From JAFCCL01 sp041645325 (GTDB taxonomy: Archaea; Iainarchaeota; Iainarchaeia; Iainarchaeales; GCA-2688035), in contig JBAZQI010000024.1 in NCBI GenBank assembly GCA_041645325.1, positions 1-15,534 of the forward strand: a stretch of 15,534 bases of DNA. Reading direction: 5' to 3'. A program made the position numbers and the translations under genes. This document shows positions 1 through 7,248 of this stretch, piece after piece. The notes beneath the pieces are model-generated. The model was not told where the DNA came from. It searched no databases and worked only from the letters and a program-made list of their open reading frames with translations. How positions within the stretch are numbered: position 1 is the stretch's first letter; every line of letters begins with the position of its first letter.

Positions 1-1854
1 CAGTGTCCAGGTCAGCATGCGCTGGTATGTCTCCCTGCTAATCCTGACGCCCTCGAGGATGACCTTTGTCCCTGGTTCCATGAGCACCATGCTGGCTGCG
101 GCTTTTGCGACATCGGTTGAGCTGCTTACTGCAATGCCGAGTTCGGCCTGTTTCAGGGCGGGCGCGTCGTTTACGCCGTCGCCTGTCATTCCGACAGTGC
201 GGCCTTTGGATTGCAATAACTTTACCACCCAATACTTGTCTTCGGGATAAATTTCCGCTATTCCGTCGCATTTTTCAACGGCATCTGCCTGCCCGCTTTC
301 AGGCAGGGCTTTTATTTCCGATATGCGCACAATGTTGCCGCCTATGCCAGCCTGCTTTGCCATTTCCCTTGCCACAGAAATGTTGTCTCCTGTGAGCATT
401 ATGGGCTGTATGCCTGCCGCCCTTAGTGCGGCAATGGTTTCCATTGAATCAGGCCTGAGCGGGTCGCTGAGCGCAAGAAGGCCTGCGAGCGATAGCTTTC
501 TGTAGTCCCCGAATGCGGATTTTGCCACTGCAAGAACCCTGCATCCCTTGCTGGAAAGTAGTTCTATTTTTGCGCTTGCTTCGTCCTTTTGCTCCTTGGT
601 CAGCCAGGTGCAGATTGAAATGACCATTTGCGGCGCGCCCTTTACCACCTTGAATTTTTTGCCGTTGGTTTCAACAATGCCCTCTGCCCTTTTTGTCGAT
701 GGCTCGAACGGCGTGTAGGAAAGCTGCGAATAAGCCGCAAGGCTTGCCCCGTTTTTCTTTGCATAAGCTATTACTGTGTTGTCTATAGTGTCCTTGCTTT
801 CCGCGCTTGATGCAAGGGCCGCAAGCGCAAGCAGCTCTTCCCTGCCTGTGCCTGACAGCGGAATGGCTTCGCTTATTTGAAGCTCGTTCATTGTTATTGT
901 GCCTGTTTTGTCAAGGCAGAGTATTTCCATGGAAGCCGCGTTTTCTATTGATTCAAGCTTTGTCACCAAAACGCCTTTTTTTGAAAGGTCTGTGGCGCCC
1001 TTTGACTGCGCGATTGTGAACATTACCGGCAGGGCGGCCGGAACGCCGCCTGCGATGAAAAGCACGGCAAACGTAAGTATTGTCACAGGCCTTGCCTGAA
1101 TGAAAAATGAATAGCACAGTATCACGAAAAATGCGGCCATGCCGGCATAAATGATGTTCCGTGAAATCCTGAACATTATTTCTTCCTGCTTTGACTTCGC
1201 CTTGGCTATGTTCACCAGCTCAACGGTCTTTCCAAAATAAGTGCGCATGCCTGTGTTAACCACAAGGCATTTTGCCTCGCCCCTTTTGATTATGGAACCC
1301 GTGAAAAGCACGCCTGACTCCCTTAGCTCCACAGGAAGGGATTCGCCTGTAAGCGCAGATTGGTCAGCGCAAATTTCCCCCCTGATTATTTTTGCGTCCG
1401 CAGGAACAACATCGCCAAGCCCGATTATTATTATGTCCCCGGGAACAAGTTGCCTTGCCTCTTTTGTCTCCCATTTGCCTGCCCTAAGCACCTTTGTTTT
1501 TATGGTAAGCTTGTGCTTCAGCAGCTCAAGCGCCTTTTGAGAATCATGCTCGTTGTAAAAGCCAATAACAACGTTTATCACAAGCAGGCTTGCAAGTATG
1601 ACTGCATCCTTCCAGTCGCCTATAAAAAAAGTCAGTATTGCGGCTATTTCAAGGAACCAGGGAATCGGGCTCCAAAAGTGCGAGAAAAACTCAATCACGA
1701 TGCTTTTCTTTTTTTCCAAAACCTCGTTCAAGCCAAATTCTTTTGCCCTGCCGGCCGCCTCTTCTTCTGACAAGCCGTTTTCGCCCGCTTTGAGCCAGCC
1801 GAGCGCGCTCTTCAAATCGGCTTCCTTGAACTCGGCAGTGGTCCTGGTTTCCAT
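1..1854 (-). CDS. P-type ATPase, plasma-membrane proton pump type (P3A), C-terminus cut by window edge
   Basis: Integral membrane pump that uses ATP to move a cation, most likely H+, outward. The reverse strand reads open for 618 codons from the ATG at 1854 to base 1, with no frameshift. Visible motifs: actuator-domain TGES at residues 169-172; GGVPAALP in membrane segment 4 (about 268-275); phosphorylation site DKTGT at 315-319; nucleotide-binding KGAP near 405; TGD near 488-490; hinge GDGVNDAP at 558-565. There is no N-terminal heavy-metal domain. The short N-terminal cation-ATPase domain and overall pattern match the archaeal/fungal/plant H+-ATPase group (usually about 800 residues), so roughly 180 residues with membrane segments 5-10 lie beyond the window. 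The ion-binding Asp expected in segment 6 is therefore not visible, and H+ specificity is inferred from family resemblance. A TATA-like box 28 nt upstream of the ATG suggests a leaderless transcript. It is divergent from nucS. Confidence 0.93.
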   Translation of the reverse strand, partial: METRTTAEFKEADLKSALGWLKAGENGLSEEEAAGRAKEFGLNEVLEKKKSIVIEFFSHFWSPIPWFLEIAAILTFFIGDWKDAVILASLLVINVVIGFYNEHDSQKALELLKHKLTIKTKVLRAGKWETKEARQLVPGDIIIIGLGDVVPADAKIIRGEICADQSALTGESLPVELRESGVLFTGSIIKRGEAKCLVVNTGMRTYFGKTVELVNIAKAKSKQEEIMFRISRNIIYAGMAAFFVILCYSFFIQARPVTILTFAVLFIAGGVPAALPVMFTIAQSKGATDLSKKGVLVTKLESIENAASMEILCLDKTGTITMNELQISEAIPLSGTGREELLALAALASSAESKDTIDNTVIAYAKKNGASLAAYSQLSYTPFEPSTKRAEGIVETNGKKFKVVKGAPQMVISICTWLTKEQKDEASAKIELLSSKGCRVLAVAKSAFGDYRKLSLAGLLALSDPLRPDSMETIAALRAAGIQPIMLTGDNISVAREMAKQAGIGGNIVRISEIKALPESGQADAVEKCDGIAEIYPEDKYWVVKLLQSKGRTVGMTGDGVNDAPALKQAELGIAVSSSTDVAKAAASMVLMEPGTKVILEGVRISRETYQRMLTWTL

Positions 1855-1876
1855 GTGCAAAATATGGTGAATAGAA

Positions 1877-1889
1877 GTAAATAAAGCTT
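1877..1889 (-). promoter_or_regulatory. TATA-like box for the P-type ATPase gene
   Basis: On the minus strand this reads AAGCTTTATTTAC. Its centre is about 28 nt before the ATG at 1854, the distance expected between an archaeal TATA box and the transcription start. The mRNA would therefore begin at or next to the start codon (leaderless). No ribosome-binding sequence is seen before the ATG, which agrees. Confidence 0.5.
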
Positions 1890-1957
1890 ACTTTGAATGC
1901 TTTGGCACAAAAGGCTTTAACGATTTTTTAAAGCGTGCTGGGCTGAAAGCTAAAAAC

Positions 1958-1968
1958 CCTTAAAACAA
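1958..1968 (+). promoter_or_regulatory. TATA-like box for nucS
   Basis: CCTTAAAACAA lies about 29 nt before the ATG at 1992, fitting a leaderless transcript. This is the main reason for choosing ATG 1992 over the in-frame TTG at 1971, which would sit too close to the box. Confidence 0.45.
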
Positions 1969-1991
1969 CATTGCATTACCATTTTTCCGCA

Positions 1992-2741
1992 ATGAATCTT
2001 GAGCAGGCTCGCACCTTGATACTGGAAGCCATTGGCAGAAAGGACTTGCTGATGGTTGTGGGCGATTGCTATGTGGAGTATTGGGGCAGGGCTGCTTCCA
2101 AGCTGCCGAGGGGGAAAAGGCTTTTGATGATTAAGGGCGACGGCTCTTTTGCCATTCACCAGAACAGGCTTTTGAGGCCCACGAATTACATGATGGGCGC
2201 AGGGATTGCATGTGAGCTCAAGGACGGCGCTTTGCTTTTGAGCGCGCGCAGGCTCAAGCCGAAGGAAACCATTAATGTGACACTTTTTTCCATTGAGGGC
2301 CTGCATTGCTATCCAATGCTTGAGCAGGCTGATTTGCGCTTGTTTGGCAGCGAAAAAGAATTGAGCGATGAGCTGATGCAGGACCTTTCTTTTTTGGAGC
2401 CGGGGCTTGTGCCCTTGAATCAGGAGGAGGTTTTGCGCAAGGGCCTTGTGGACATTCTTGCCAGGGACGCAAAGGGAAGGCTTGTTGTGATTGAATTGAA
2501 GCGCAGGCTCGCTGATTTCAATGCCGTGCAGCAATTGAAGCGCTACATGGACCAGGTGAAAAATCTGAAGGGAATTGAAACTCGCGGGATTCTGATTGCG
2601 CCTGATATCAGGAAGAATGCCCATGAGCTGCTTGAAAAATACGGCCTTGAATTTTTCCACATTGATTTTGAAATCGGCAATCCCAAGGCAAAAATAAAGG
2701 GGCTGCGGAAAAAGCAGGAGACGATTGACAGGTTTTTCTAG
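1992..2741 (+). CDS. nucS: NucS/EndoMS mismatch-specific endonuclease
   Basis: Endonuclease of the archaeal/actinobacterial NucS (EndoMS) family, which cuts both strands at mismatched bases and acts with the sliding clamp PCNA. From ATG 1992 the product is 249 residues, normal for archaeal NucS. The N-terminal DNA-binding half includes GKRLLMIKGDGS (41-52) and RPTNY (62-66). The C-terminal RecB-like nuclease core has the catalytic set D154 (in GLVDILARD), E168 and K170 (in VVIELKRR), followed by a conserved QLKRY segment (181-185). The last eight residues, QETIDRFF, form a canonical PCNA-interacting (PIP) box. The position usually Trp in RP-x-NW is Tyr66 here. An in-frame TTG at 1971 would add seven residues but fits the TATA box less well. 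The 225-aa gene starts 34 nt downstream and has its own TATA-like box. Confidence 0.95.
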   Translation: MNLEQARTLILEAIGRKDLLMVVGDCYVEYWGRAASKLPRGKRLLMIKGDGSFAIHQNRLLRPTNYMMGAGIACELKDGALLLSARRLKPKETINVTLFSIEGLHCYPMLEQADLRLFGSEKELSDELMQDLSFLEPGLVPLNQEEVLRKGLVDILARDAKGRLVVIELKRRLADFNAVQQLKRYMDQVKNLKGIETRGILIAPDIRKNAHELLEKYGLEFFHIDFEIGNPKAKIKGLRKKQETIDRFF

Positions 2742-2745
2742 AAAC

Positions 2746-2756
2746 CGTTAAATACT
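2746..2756 (+). promoter_or_regulatory. TATA-like box for the 225-aa hypothetical gene
   Basis: CGTTAAATACT is centred about 25 nt before the ATG at 2776, consistent with leaderless transcription starting at that ATG. It lies just after the nucS stop codon, so the downstream gene can be transcribed independently. Confidence 0.5.
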
Positions 2757-2775
2757 TGAGGATGGTTTATTTTTT

Positions 2776-3453
2776 ATGGCTGGTTCAGGAAAACTTTTTG
2801 GAAAAGTTTCGCGGTTTCATTTTGTTTCAAGCAAGGCAAGCCCCCTTGATAATCTTCATAAAGCCAGAACCGCACTTGATGCTGTGTTGAAATCAGGGGC
2901 AAAGGGAAGGGCAAGGCGCTTCGCACTGCTGACGCTTCAGGAAAGGGCGTTTTCCTCCGAAAGTCCGGATCCTGATATAATCACGTTCATTACCGCTGCC
3001 AGAAGGGCTGCTATTATGGAAGCGAGAATTCCCGGAGCGCGCAAAAGCCCTTCTGTTCCTCAAGAGGAAATGGCTGCGGTTGACTTGAAAAGGCTGCCTG
3101 AAAAAATTAGCCAACTATTCCCAAAAATCAGGCAGGCAATGAGCACGGTTGATTTTTTCAGTAGGGAAACAGATATCAGGGCAAGACATGAGGCATTCGG
3201 CAACCTGATTAAGCTGATTGCCACAAGAGACGAATGTGAAACTGTTGCAAGCTGGCTTGTGGAAAGAGGTGGTAATTTTGAAAGCCTTTTGGGAAAAGAA
3301 CGCGGCTATTTAATGTATACCAATTATGCAGACTTGGCTTTGAGATGCTATGGTGCTGCCTCTAATTTGTACAGCAGATTTCATTTGGAGCAGCAGGCGG
3401 TTGCTTTGCAGAAAAAGCTTTACTCGCTCAACCAAATGTTCGGGCTGGTCTAA
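2776..3453 (+). CDS. Hypothetical all-helical protein, 225 aa
   Basis: No family is recognised. The protein is 225 residues, begins with a Gly/Lys/Phe-rich basic stretch (residues 1-20), and is then almost entirely predicted alpha helix, with no signal peptide, membrane segment, cysteine cluster or obvious catalytic motif. Residues about 40-80 are rich in Arg/Ala. Residues about 90-105 are Pro/Ser/Gln-rich and look like a linker. The C-terminal half (about 110-225) resembles a helical-repeat or four-helix bundle. The ATG is supported by the TATA-like box about 25 nt upstream and the lack of an SD. It follows nucS closely on the same strand and is convergent with the CNNM gene (12 nt between stops). 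Codon use looks like real coding sequence, and no competing long reading frame covers it. Position next to nucS is the only functional hint. Confidence 0.8.
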   Translation: MAGSGKLFGKVSRFHFVSSKASPLDNLHKARTALDAVLKSGAKGRARRFALLTLQERAFSSESPDPDIITFITAARRAAIMEARIPGARKSPSVPQEEMAAVDLKRLPEKISQLFPKIRQAMSTVDFFSRETDIRARHEAFGNLIKLIATRDECETVASWLVERGGNFESLLGKERGYLMYTNYADLALRCYGAASNLYSRFHLEQQAVALQKKLYSLNQMFGLV

Positions 3454-3465
3454 CGGAACCGAATT

Positions 3466-4707
3466 TTATTTCCCTGCCTGCGCTTTTTTCAAAATCGCGA
3501 CCTTTTGAACCATTTGTTTTTTTACCCTGACTGCTTTGAGGGTATAGTTTTCCAATGCAATTTCCTCGTTTTGTTCCGGAACCTTTCCGATTTTTTCAAT
3601 CATTAAACCGCCGATTGTGTGGAATTTTTCCCCTGCCCATTTTGTTTTAAGCACGCTGTTCACTTCCTTTAATGATGCCCTTCCGTCTGCCTCAAAGGCA
3701 TCAGGTGCTACCTGTTTGACGAGCGGGACATCGCTTTCGTTGATTATGTCGCCGAATATTTCTTCAATCAGGTCTTCCAATGTGGCTATGCCCAATACTT
3801 TGCCTTCTTCATCCAGCACTATGGCCATGTTGTTTCCAGTGTGCTGGAATTCGGCAAGCACTTTGTCTATTTTTCTGCCCTTTTGCGTGAAAAGCACAGG
3901 CCTCAAAATGTTTTCCACCTTTATTCCTGTTTTCCCTTCCGACAAAGAAGCCCATGCGTCTTTAACATAAAATATCCCTATCACATCGTCAAGGCTTTTT
4001 CTGTAAACAGGCAGCCTGTTAAAGGGCGTGGCTGCAAGGACCTCGCTTACCTCTTCAAGCGTCAAGTTCGCTTCAACCGCCCTGATTTCTTCCCTAGGGG
4101 TCATCACTTCTTCAATGCAGGTGTCATTGAATTTGAATATCCTGTGAATTAGCTGGTGTTCCCCCTCTTCTATTGCGCCGGCTTCCGCCCCCATTGTGAC
4201 CATTGTTTTTATGTCCTGCTCGGTCATTTCGCTTTTGCCGGTTTGCCCGAACATTGCATTAAAAAAATTTGCAATGGCATTGAGCGCCAAACTCAGCGGG
4301 TTCAGCACTGTTACCAGAAGCTTGATAGGCCTTGCCACCCAAAGCGAAATCTTTTCGCTGTTGTGAACCGCAATGCCTTTGGGCGTTATCTCGCCAAAAA
4401 GCAGTATCAGGAAAGTCATTGTGCCAATCGCTATGCCAATCGCATAGCTTTGAAATGCCTGCAGGGCAATTCCCGTTGCAATCGCAGTGGCAGTAATGTT
4501 TACAATGTTGTTGCCTATCAGTATTGCGCTGATCATCTGCTGCGGCTTGTCGTGCAGCTCTTCGACTATTTTTGCCTCTTTGTTGCCTTTTTTCACAAGC
4601 TGCCTTATTCTCACGCTGTCGGCTGAAACAAGCGCAGTTTCGCTGGCTGAAAAGAAAGCGCTTAAAATGAGAAGAATCAGCAAAACAAGCAGGTCTGTCC
4701 AAGGCAT
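3466..4707 (-). CDS. CNNM/CorC-type membrane protein (DUF21, CBS pair, CorC_HlyC domains)
   Basis: Membrane protein of the CNNM/CorC (formerly 'hemolysin C-like') family, linked to Mg2+ export or other divalent cation homeostasis. The 413 residues are the usual length. An N-terminal DUF21 membrane domain of four hydrophobic segments (about 4-24, 56-86, 88-106, 122-150) contains the family motifs FSASETA (19-25) and GEITPK (105-110). A tandem CBS pair follows (about 200-325, starting at VMTPRE, 201-206), then a C-terminal CorC_HlyC domain (about 335-410). The ATG at 4707 is preceded by a strong AAGGAG site with 9-nt spacing. The gene starts 30 nt after the enolase stop on the same strand, so it is probably the second gene of an enolase operon. 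Whether it moves Mg2+, Co2+ or Na+ cannot be told from sequence. Confidence 0.93.
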   Translation of the reverse strand: MPWTDLLVLLILLILSAFFSASETALVSADSVRIRQLVKKGNKEAKIVEELHDKPQQMISAILIGNNIVNITATAIATGIALQAFQSYAIGIAIGTMTFLILLFGEITPKGIAVHNSEKISLWVARPIKLLVTVLNPLSLALNAIANFFNAMFGQTGKSEMTEQDIKTMVTMGAEAGAIEEGEHQLIHRIFKFNDTCIEEVMTPREEIRAVEANLTLEEVSEVLAATPFNRLPVYRKSLDDVIGIFYVKDAWASLSEGKTGIKVENILRPVLFTQKGRKIDKVLAEFQHTGNNMAIVLDEEGKVLGIATLEDLIEEIFGDIINESDVPLVKQVAPDAFEADGRASLKEVNSVLKTKWAGEKFHTIGGLMIEKIGKVPEQNEEIALENYTLKAVRVKKQMVQKVAILKKAQAGK

Positions 4708-4716
4708 CTGAGAAAA

Positions 4717-4722
4717 CTCCTT
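4717..4722 (-). promoter_or_regulatory. Ribosome-binding site of the CNNM gene
   Basis: AAGGAG on the minus strand, 9 nt before the ATG at 4707. It fixes the start codon and suits an internal operon gene, in contrast to the leaderless first genes in this window. Confidence 0.6.
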
Positions 4723-4737
4723 AAAAACTAAGGCAAC

Positions 4738-6021
4738 CTATTGGCTTTTGACTGCCTTTTTTCCGAAGTAAACAGCCTTTTTGCCGAGCATTTCTTCTAT
4801 TCTCAGCAATTGGTTGTATTTTGCGTTTCTTTCGCTTCTTGCCGGCGCGCCAAGCTTGCTTTGCCCTGCATCTATTCCGACGCAAAAGTCCGCAATGAAA
4901 GCATCCTCTGTTTCGCCGCTCCTGTGCGAAACAACTACGCCCCATTTTGCCTTCTTGCTTTCCCTTGCCGCCTCAATTGATTCTGAAATAGTGCCAATCT
5001 GGTTTATTTTTAAAAGAAGCGCGTTGCAGCTTTTCTCTTTGATTGCCCTTTTTATTCTTTTTGGGTTTGTGACAAGCAAGTCGTCGCCCACTATCTGCAC
5101 TTTGCCGCCTATTTTTGCAGTCAGCGCCTGCCAGCCCTGCCAATCATCCTCTGCCATTCCGTCTTCCAGGGAATAAATGTTGCTGTACGTGCCGGTGAGT
5201 TCAGCATAAAAGTCAACAAGCTCTTCCGGCGAGTATTCTTTGCCGTAAAGCCTGTATTTTCCATCCGAAAAAAACTCGGATGAGGCAGAATCTATTGCAA
5301 TGCTCATAATGCCCTTGTAGCCTGCTTCTTCTATTGCCTGGTTCATCAGGTCAAGCCTTTCCTGCACGCTTGAAACCTTTGGCACAAAGCCGCCTTCGTC
5401 TCCAAGCAATGTTGCCTGCGCGCCGAACTTCTTTTTGAGAATTTTTTTCAGGGCGTGGTATGTTTCAACGCTTGCCTGCAATGCCTCTGAATAGGTTTTT
5501 GCGCCTGTTGCCGCAATCATCTGTTCCTGTATGTCCTCTTCAAGGCCTGCGTGCTTTCCGCCGTTCATGACATTCATTTGGGGAACAGGCAATGTTGTGC
5601 CTTTTTGGCCGCTTAATTCCGCAATGTATGCGTGCAATGGCATTCCTTTTGCGGCTGCCCCTGCCCTGCAAACAGCCATGCTTACGGCAAGGATTGCGTT
5701 TGCGCCCAATTTTTCTTTGGCTTCCGTGCCATCAAGCCCAATCATGGCATTGTCAATGTCAGCCTGCCTTGTGCAGTTCATTCCTTCGATTTTTTTCGCA
5801 ATAATTTTGTTTACGTTTGCAACAGCCTTCAGGGTCCCTTTTCCGCCATATGCCTTTTCGCCGTCCCTAAGCTCCAGCGCCTCGTTTGCGCCTGTGCTTG
5901 CGCCGCTTGGCACAATGCCGCAAAAAAGCCCTTGTTTTGTGTTCACATCTGCCTCAACAGTCGGGTTTCCCCTGCTGTCCAAAACCTGCCTTGCCACGAT
6001 TTTCCTGATTTCGTTTGCCAT
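4738..6021 (-). CDS. eno: Enolase (phosphopyruvate hydratase)
   Basis: Converts 2-phosphoglycerate to phosphoenolpyruvate in glycolysis and gluconeogenesis; cytoplasmic, Mg2+-dependent. The 427 residues are the standard length. Signature segments: DSRGNPT (15-21); SGASTG (39-44); NGGKHAG (153-159); GDEGGF (207-212) with catalytic E209; Mg ligands D244, E286 (in SLEDG) and D313 (in VGDD); catalytic Lys in LLLKINQIGT (Lys338); and SHRSGETED (365-373). All active-site residues are present. The ATG at 6021 is preceded by a G-rich possible ribosome site (AAGGGGGTC, minus strand, ending 5 nt before the start). It is divergent from prs across a 162-nt shared regulatory region and is followed by the CNNM gene. 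Confidence 0.98.
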   Translation of the reverse strand: MANEIRKIVARQVLDSRGNPTVEADVNTKQGLFCGIVPSGASTGANEALELRDGEKAYGGKGTLKAVANVNKIIAKKIEGMNCTRQADIDNAMIGLDGTEAKEKLGANAILAVSMAVCRAGAAAKGMPLHAYIAELSGQKGTTLPVPQMNVMNGGKHAGLEEDIQEQMIAATGAKTYSEALQASVETYHALKKILKKKFGAQATLLGDEGGFVPKVSSVQERLDLMNQAIEEAGYKGIMSIAIDSASSEFFSDGKYRLYGKEYSPEELVDFYAELTGTYSNIYSLEDGMAEDDWQGWQALTAKIGGKVQIVGDDLLVTNPKRIKRAIKEKSCNALLLKINQIGTISESIEAARESKKAKWGVVVSHRSGETEDAFIADFCVGIDAGQSKLGAPARSERNAKYNQLLRIEEMLGKKAVYFGKKAVKSQ

Positions 6022-6065
6022 AAAAGACCCCCTTAAAAATTTGAAAGATTTGAAGGCTCACCAAT

Positions 6066-6098
6066 TGATTAATTAAAAATGGCAAGCCTTTAAAAAGC
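6066..6098 (-). promoter_or_regulatory. Candidate enolase promoter (two alternative TATA-like boxes)
   Basis: Two AT-rich boxes lie in the enolase/prs divergent region: GCTTTTTAAAGGC at 6098-6086 and ATTTTTAATTAAT at about 6079-6067, both read on the minus strand. Starts about 26 nt downstream would leave leaders of about 46 or 25 nt, both long enough to include the G-rich ribosome site at 6026-6034. Which box is used cannot be decided from sequence. Confidence 0.35.
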
Positions 6099-6134
6099 TA
6101 TTTGGGTTTTTTGGGCAAGGGACAGCCATCAATT

Positions 6135-6144
6135 CTTTTTTAAG
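6135..6144 (+). promoter_or_regulatory. TATA-like box for the PRPP synthetase gene
   Basis: CTTTTTTAAG is centred near 6140. A start about 26 nt downstream (near 6166) would give a short leader just containing AGAGAGG (6168-6174), a possible ribosome site 9 nt before the TTG at 6184. Confidence 0.35.
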
Positions 6145-6183
6145 GACAACCCCCTATTTTTTGTTTTAGAGAGGCTGTTTTCC

Positions 6184-7128
6184 TTGAAGGATCACGATTT
6201 GAAGATTTTTTCAGGCTCTGGCAACCCAAAGCTTGCCGGAAAAATTGCTTCTTACCTTGGCAAGGAGCTTGGCAAGATTGACATAAAGCGCTTCAATGAC
6301 GGCGAACAATACATCAGGTTCCTCGAAAACATAAGGGGCGTAGACCTTTTTCTTGTGCAAAGCACTTCAAAGCCAGTTTCCGAAAACCTTATGGAGCTGT
6401 TGATAATGCTTGACGCCGCCAAAAGGTCAAGCGCTGCGCGTATCACGGCCGTAATCCCTTACTTTGGATATGCAAGACAGGACAGGAAAGCGGATGCCAG
6501 GGAGCCGATTACCGCAAAGCTTGTTGCAGACATTCTTGAAAAGGCCGGCGCCGACCGCGTGATAACAATGGACCTGCATTCAGGGCAGATTCAGGGCTTT
6601 TTTGACATTCCTGTTGACAACCTGGTTGCGGCAATAAAGCTTGTGGAATACGTAAAGAAAAAGGGTGTCTCAAATATGCTTGTTGTTGCTCCGGATGCAG
6701 GAAGCGCAAAAAACAGCACCAAGGCGGCAAAGGCTTTGGGCACAGAGCTTGCGATTATCAACAAGTTAAGGCCCTCACAGGGCGTTGCCGAAGCCCTGAA
6801 TGTCATTGGCGATGTCAAGGGCAAGAACTGCGTGATATTTGACGACATGATTGACACTGCTGGCACAATCTGCGCCGCCGCTGACGCATTGAAAAAAGAG
6901 GGCTGCAAATCAGTTTTCGTGTGCGCAACCCACGGCCTTTTCTCAGGCCCTGCAATAGAACGCATTGAAAAAAGCGGCATTGACGAGGTTGTTGTAACAG
7001 ACACCATTGACGGCAACGGCAGCAAGTGCAAAAAAATAAAAGTTTTGGAAACCGCGGACCTGTTCGGCGAAGCGATAAAGCGCATCCATAACAATGAATC
7101 GGTAAGCAGCCTGTTCAGGGGAATTTAA
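6184..7128 (+). CDS. prs: Ribose-phosphate pyrophosphokinase (PRPP synthetase)
   Basis: Makes 5-phosphoribosyl 1-pyrophosphate from ribose 5-phosphate and ATP, feeding purine, pyrimidine, histidine and NAD synthesis; cytoplasmic. The 314 residues are the normal length. Recognisable segments: FSGSGNP near the N-terminus; YARQDRK (96-102) with ATP-contacting Arg/Gln; DLHSGQIQGFFDIP (130-143) with the conserved His132; and the PRPP-binding loop FDDMIDTAGT (219-228). The start is uncertain: TTG 6184 has AGAGAGG 9 nt upstream, whereas TTG 6199 (five residues shorter) has only a weak AAGGA. No ATG fits. Divergent from enolase; followed by U-rich termination signals and the 53-aa membrane protein gene. 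Confidence 0.96.
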   Translation: MKDHDLKIFSGSGNPKLAGKIASYLGKELGKIDIKRFNDGEQYIRFLENIRGVDLFLVQSTSKPVSENLMELLIMLDAAKRSSAARITAVIPYFGYARQDRKADAREPITAKLVADILEKAGADRVITMDLHSGQIQGFFDIPVDNLVAAIKLVEYVKKKGVSNMLVVAPDAGSAKNSTKAAKALGTELAIINKLRPSQGVAEALNVIGDVKGKNCVIFDDMIDTAGTICAAADALKKEGCKSVFVCATHGLFSGPAIERIEKSGIDEVVVTDTIDGNGSKCKKIKVLETADLFGEAIKRIHNNESVSSLFRGI

Positions 7129-7133
7129 GGCCT

Positions 7134-7202
7134 TTTATTTTTCCCAGGCTTCGCCGGCAAAGCCTGCTCGCCAAGTCATTTTTATTGGCATTTTCTTTTT
7201 CT
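7134..7202 (+). terminator. U-rich terminator region after prs, with a small hairpin
   Basis: Just past the prs stop are two T-rich stretches, about 7134-7142 and 7189-7202. Between them is a 7-bp hairpin (CAGGCTT 7145-7151 with AAGCCTG 7160-7166, 8-nt loop). Archaeal RNA polymerase terminates mainly at U-tracts, so either stretch could end the prs transcript. The hairpin may be incidental. Confidence 0.45.
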
Positions 7203-7207
7203 CGCAA

Positions 7208-7218
7208 TGTTTTAATAC
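7208..7218 (+). promoter_or_regulatory. TATA-like box for the 53-aa membrane protein gene
   Basis: TGTTTTAATAC (7208-7218) lies about 35 nt before the ATG at 7249. Transcription starting about 26 nt downstream would give a leader of roughly 9 nt or less. No SD sequence is seen. Confidence 0.4.
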
Positions 7219-7248
7219 TAGTTTGCCCTTATTGTACCCTGGATTGCC

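Noticed and set aside
1950..2660. 236-codon open frame on the minus strand over nucS
   Set aside because: It is antisense to an unmistakable NucS protein, has His/Gln-rich composition typical of shadow frames and no recognisable domain.
2731..2746. Short palindrome around the nucS stop (GGTTT...AAACC)
   Set aside because: Only a 5-bp stem in AT-rich sequence, no U-run; likely chance.
5531..6076. 181-codon plus-strand frame antisense to enolase
   Set aside because: Enolase occupies the other strand with every catalytic residue intact. The frame is Ser/Phe/Pro-rich shadow sequence.
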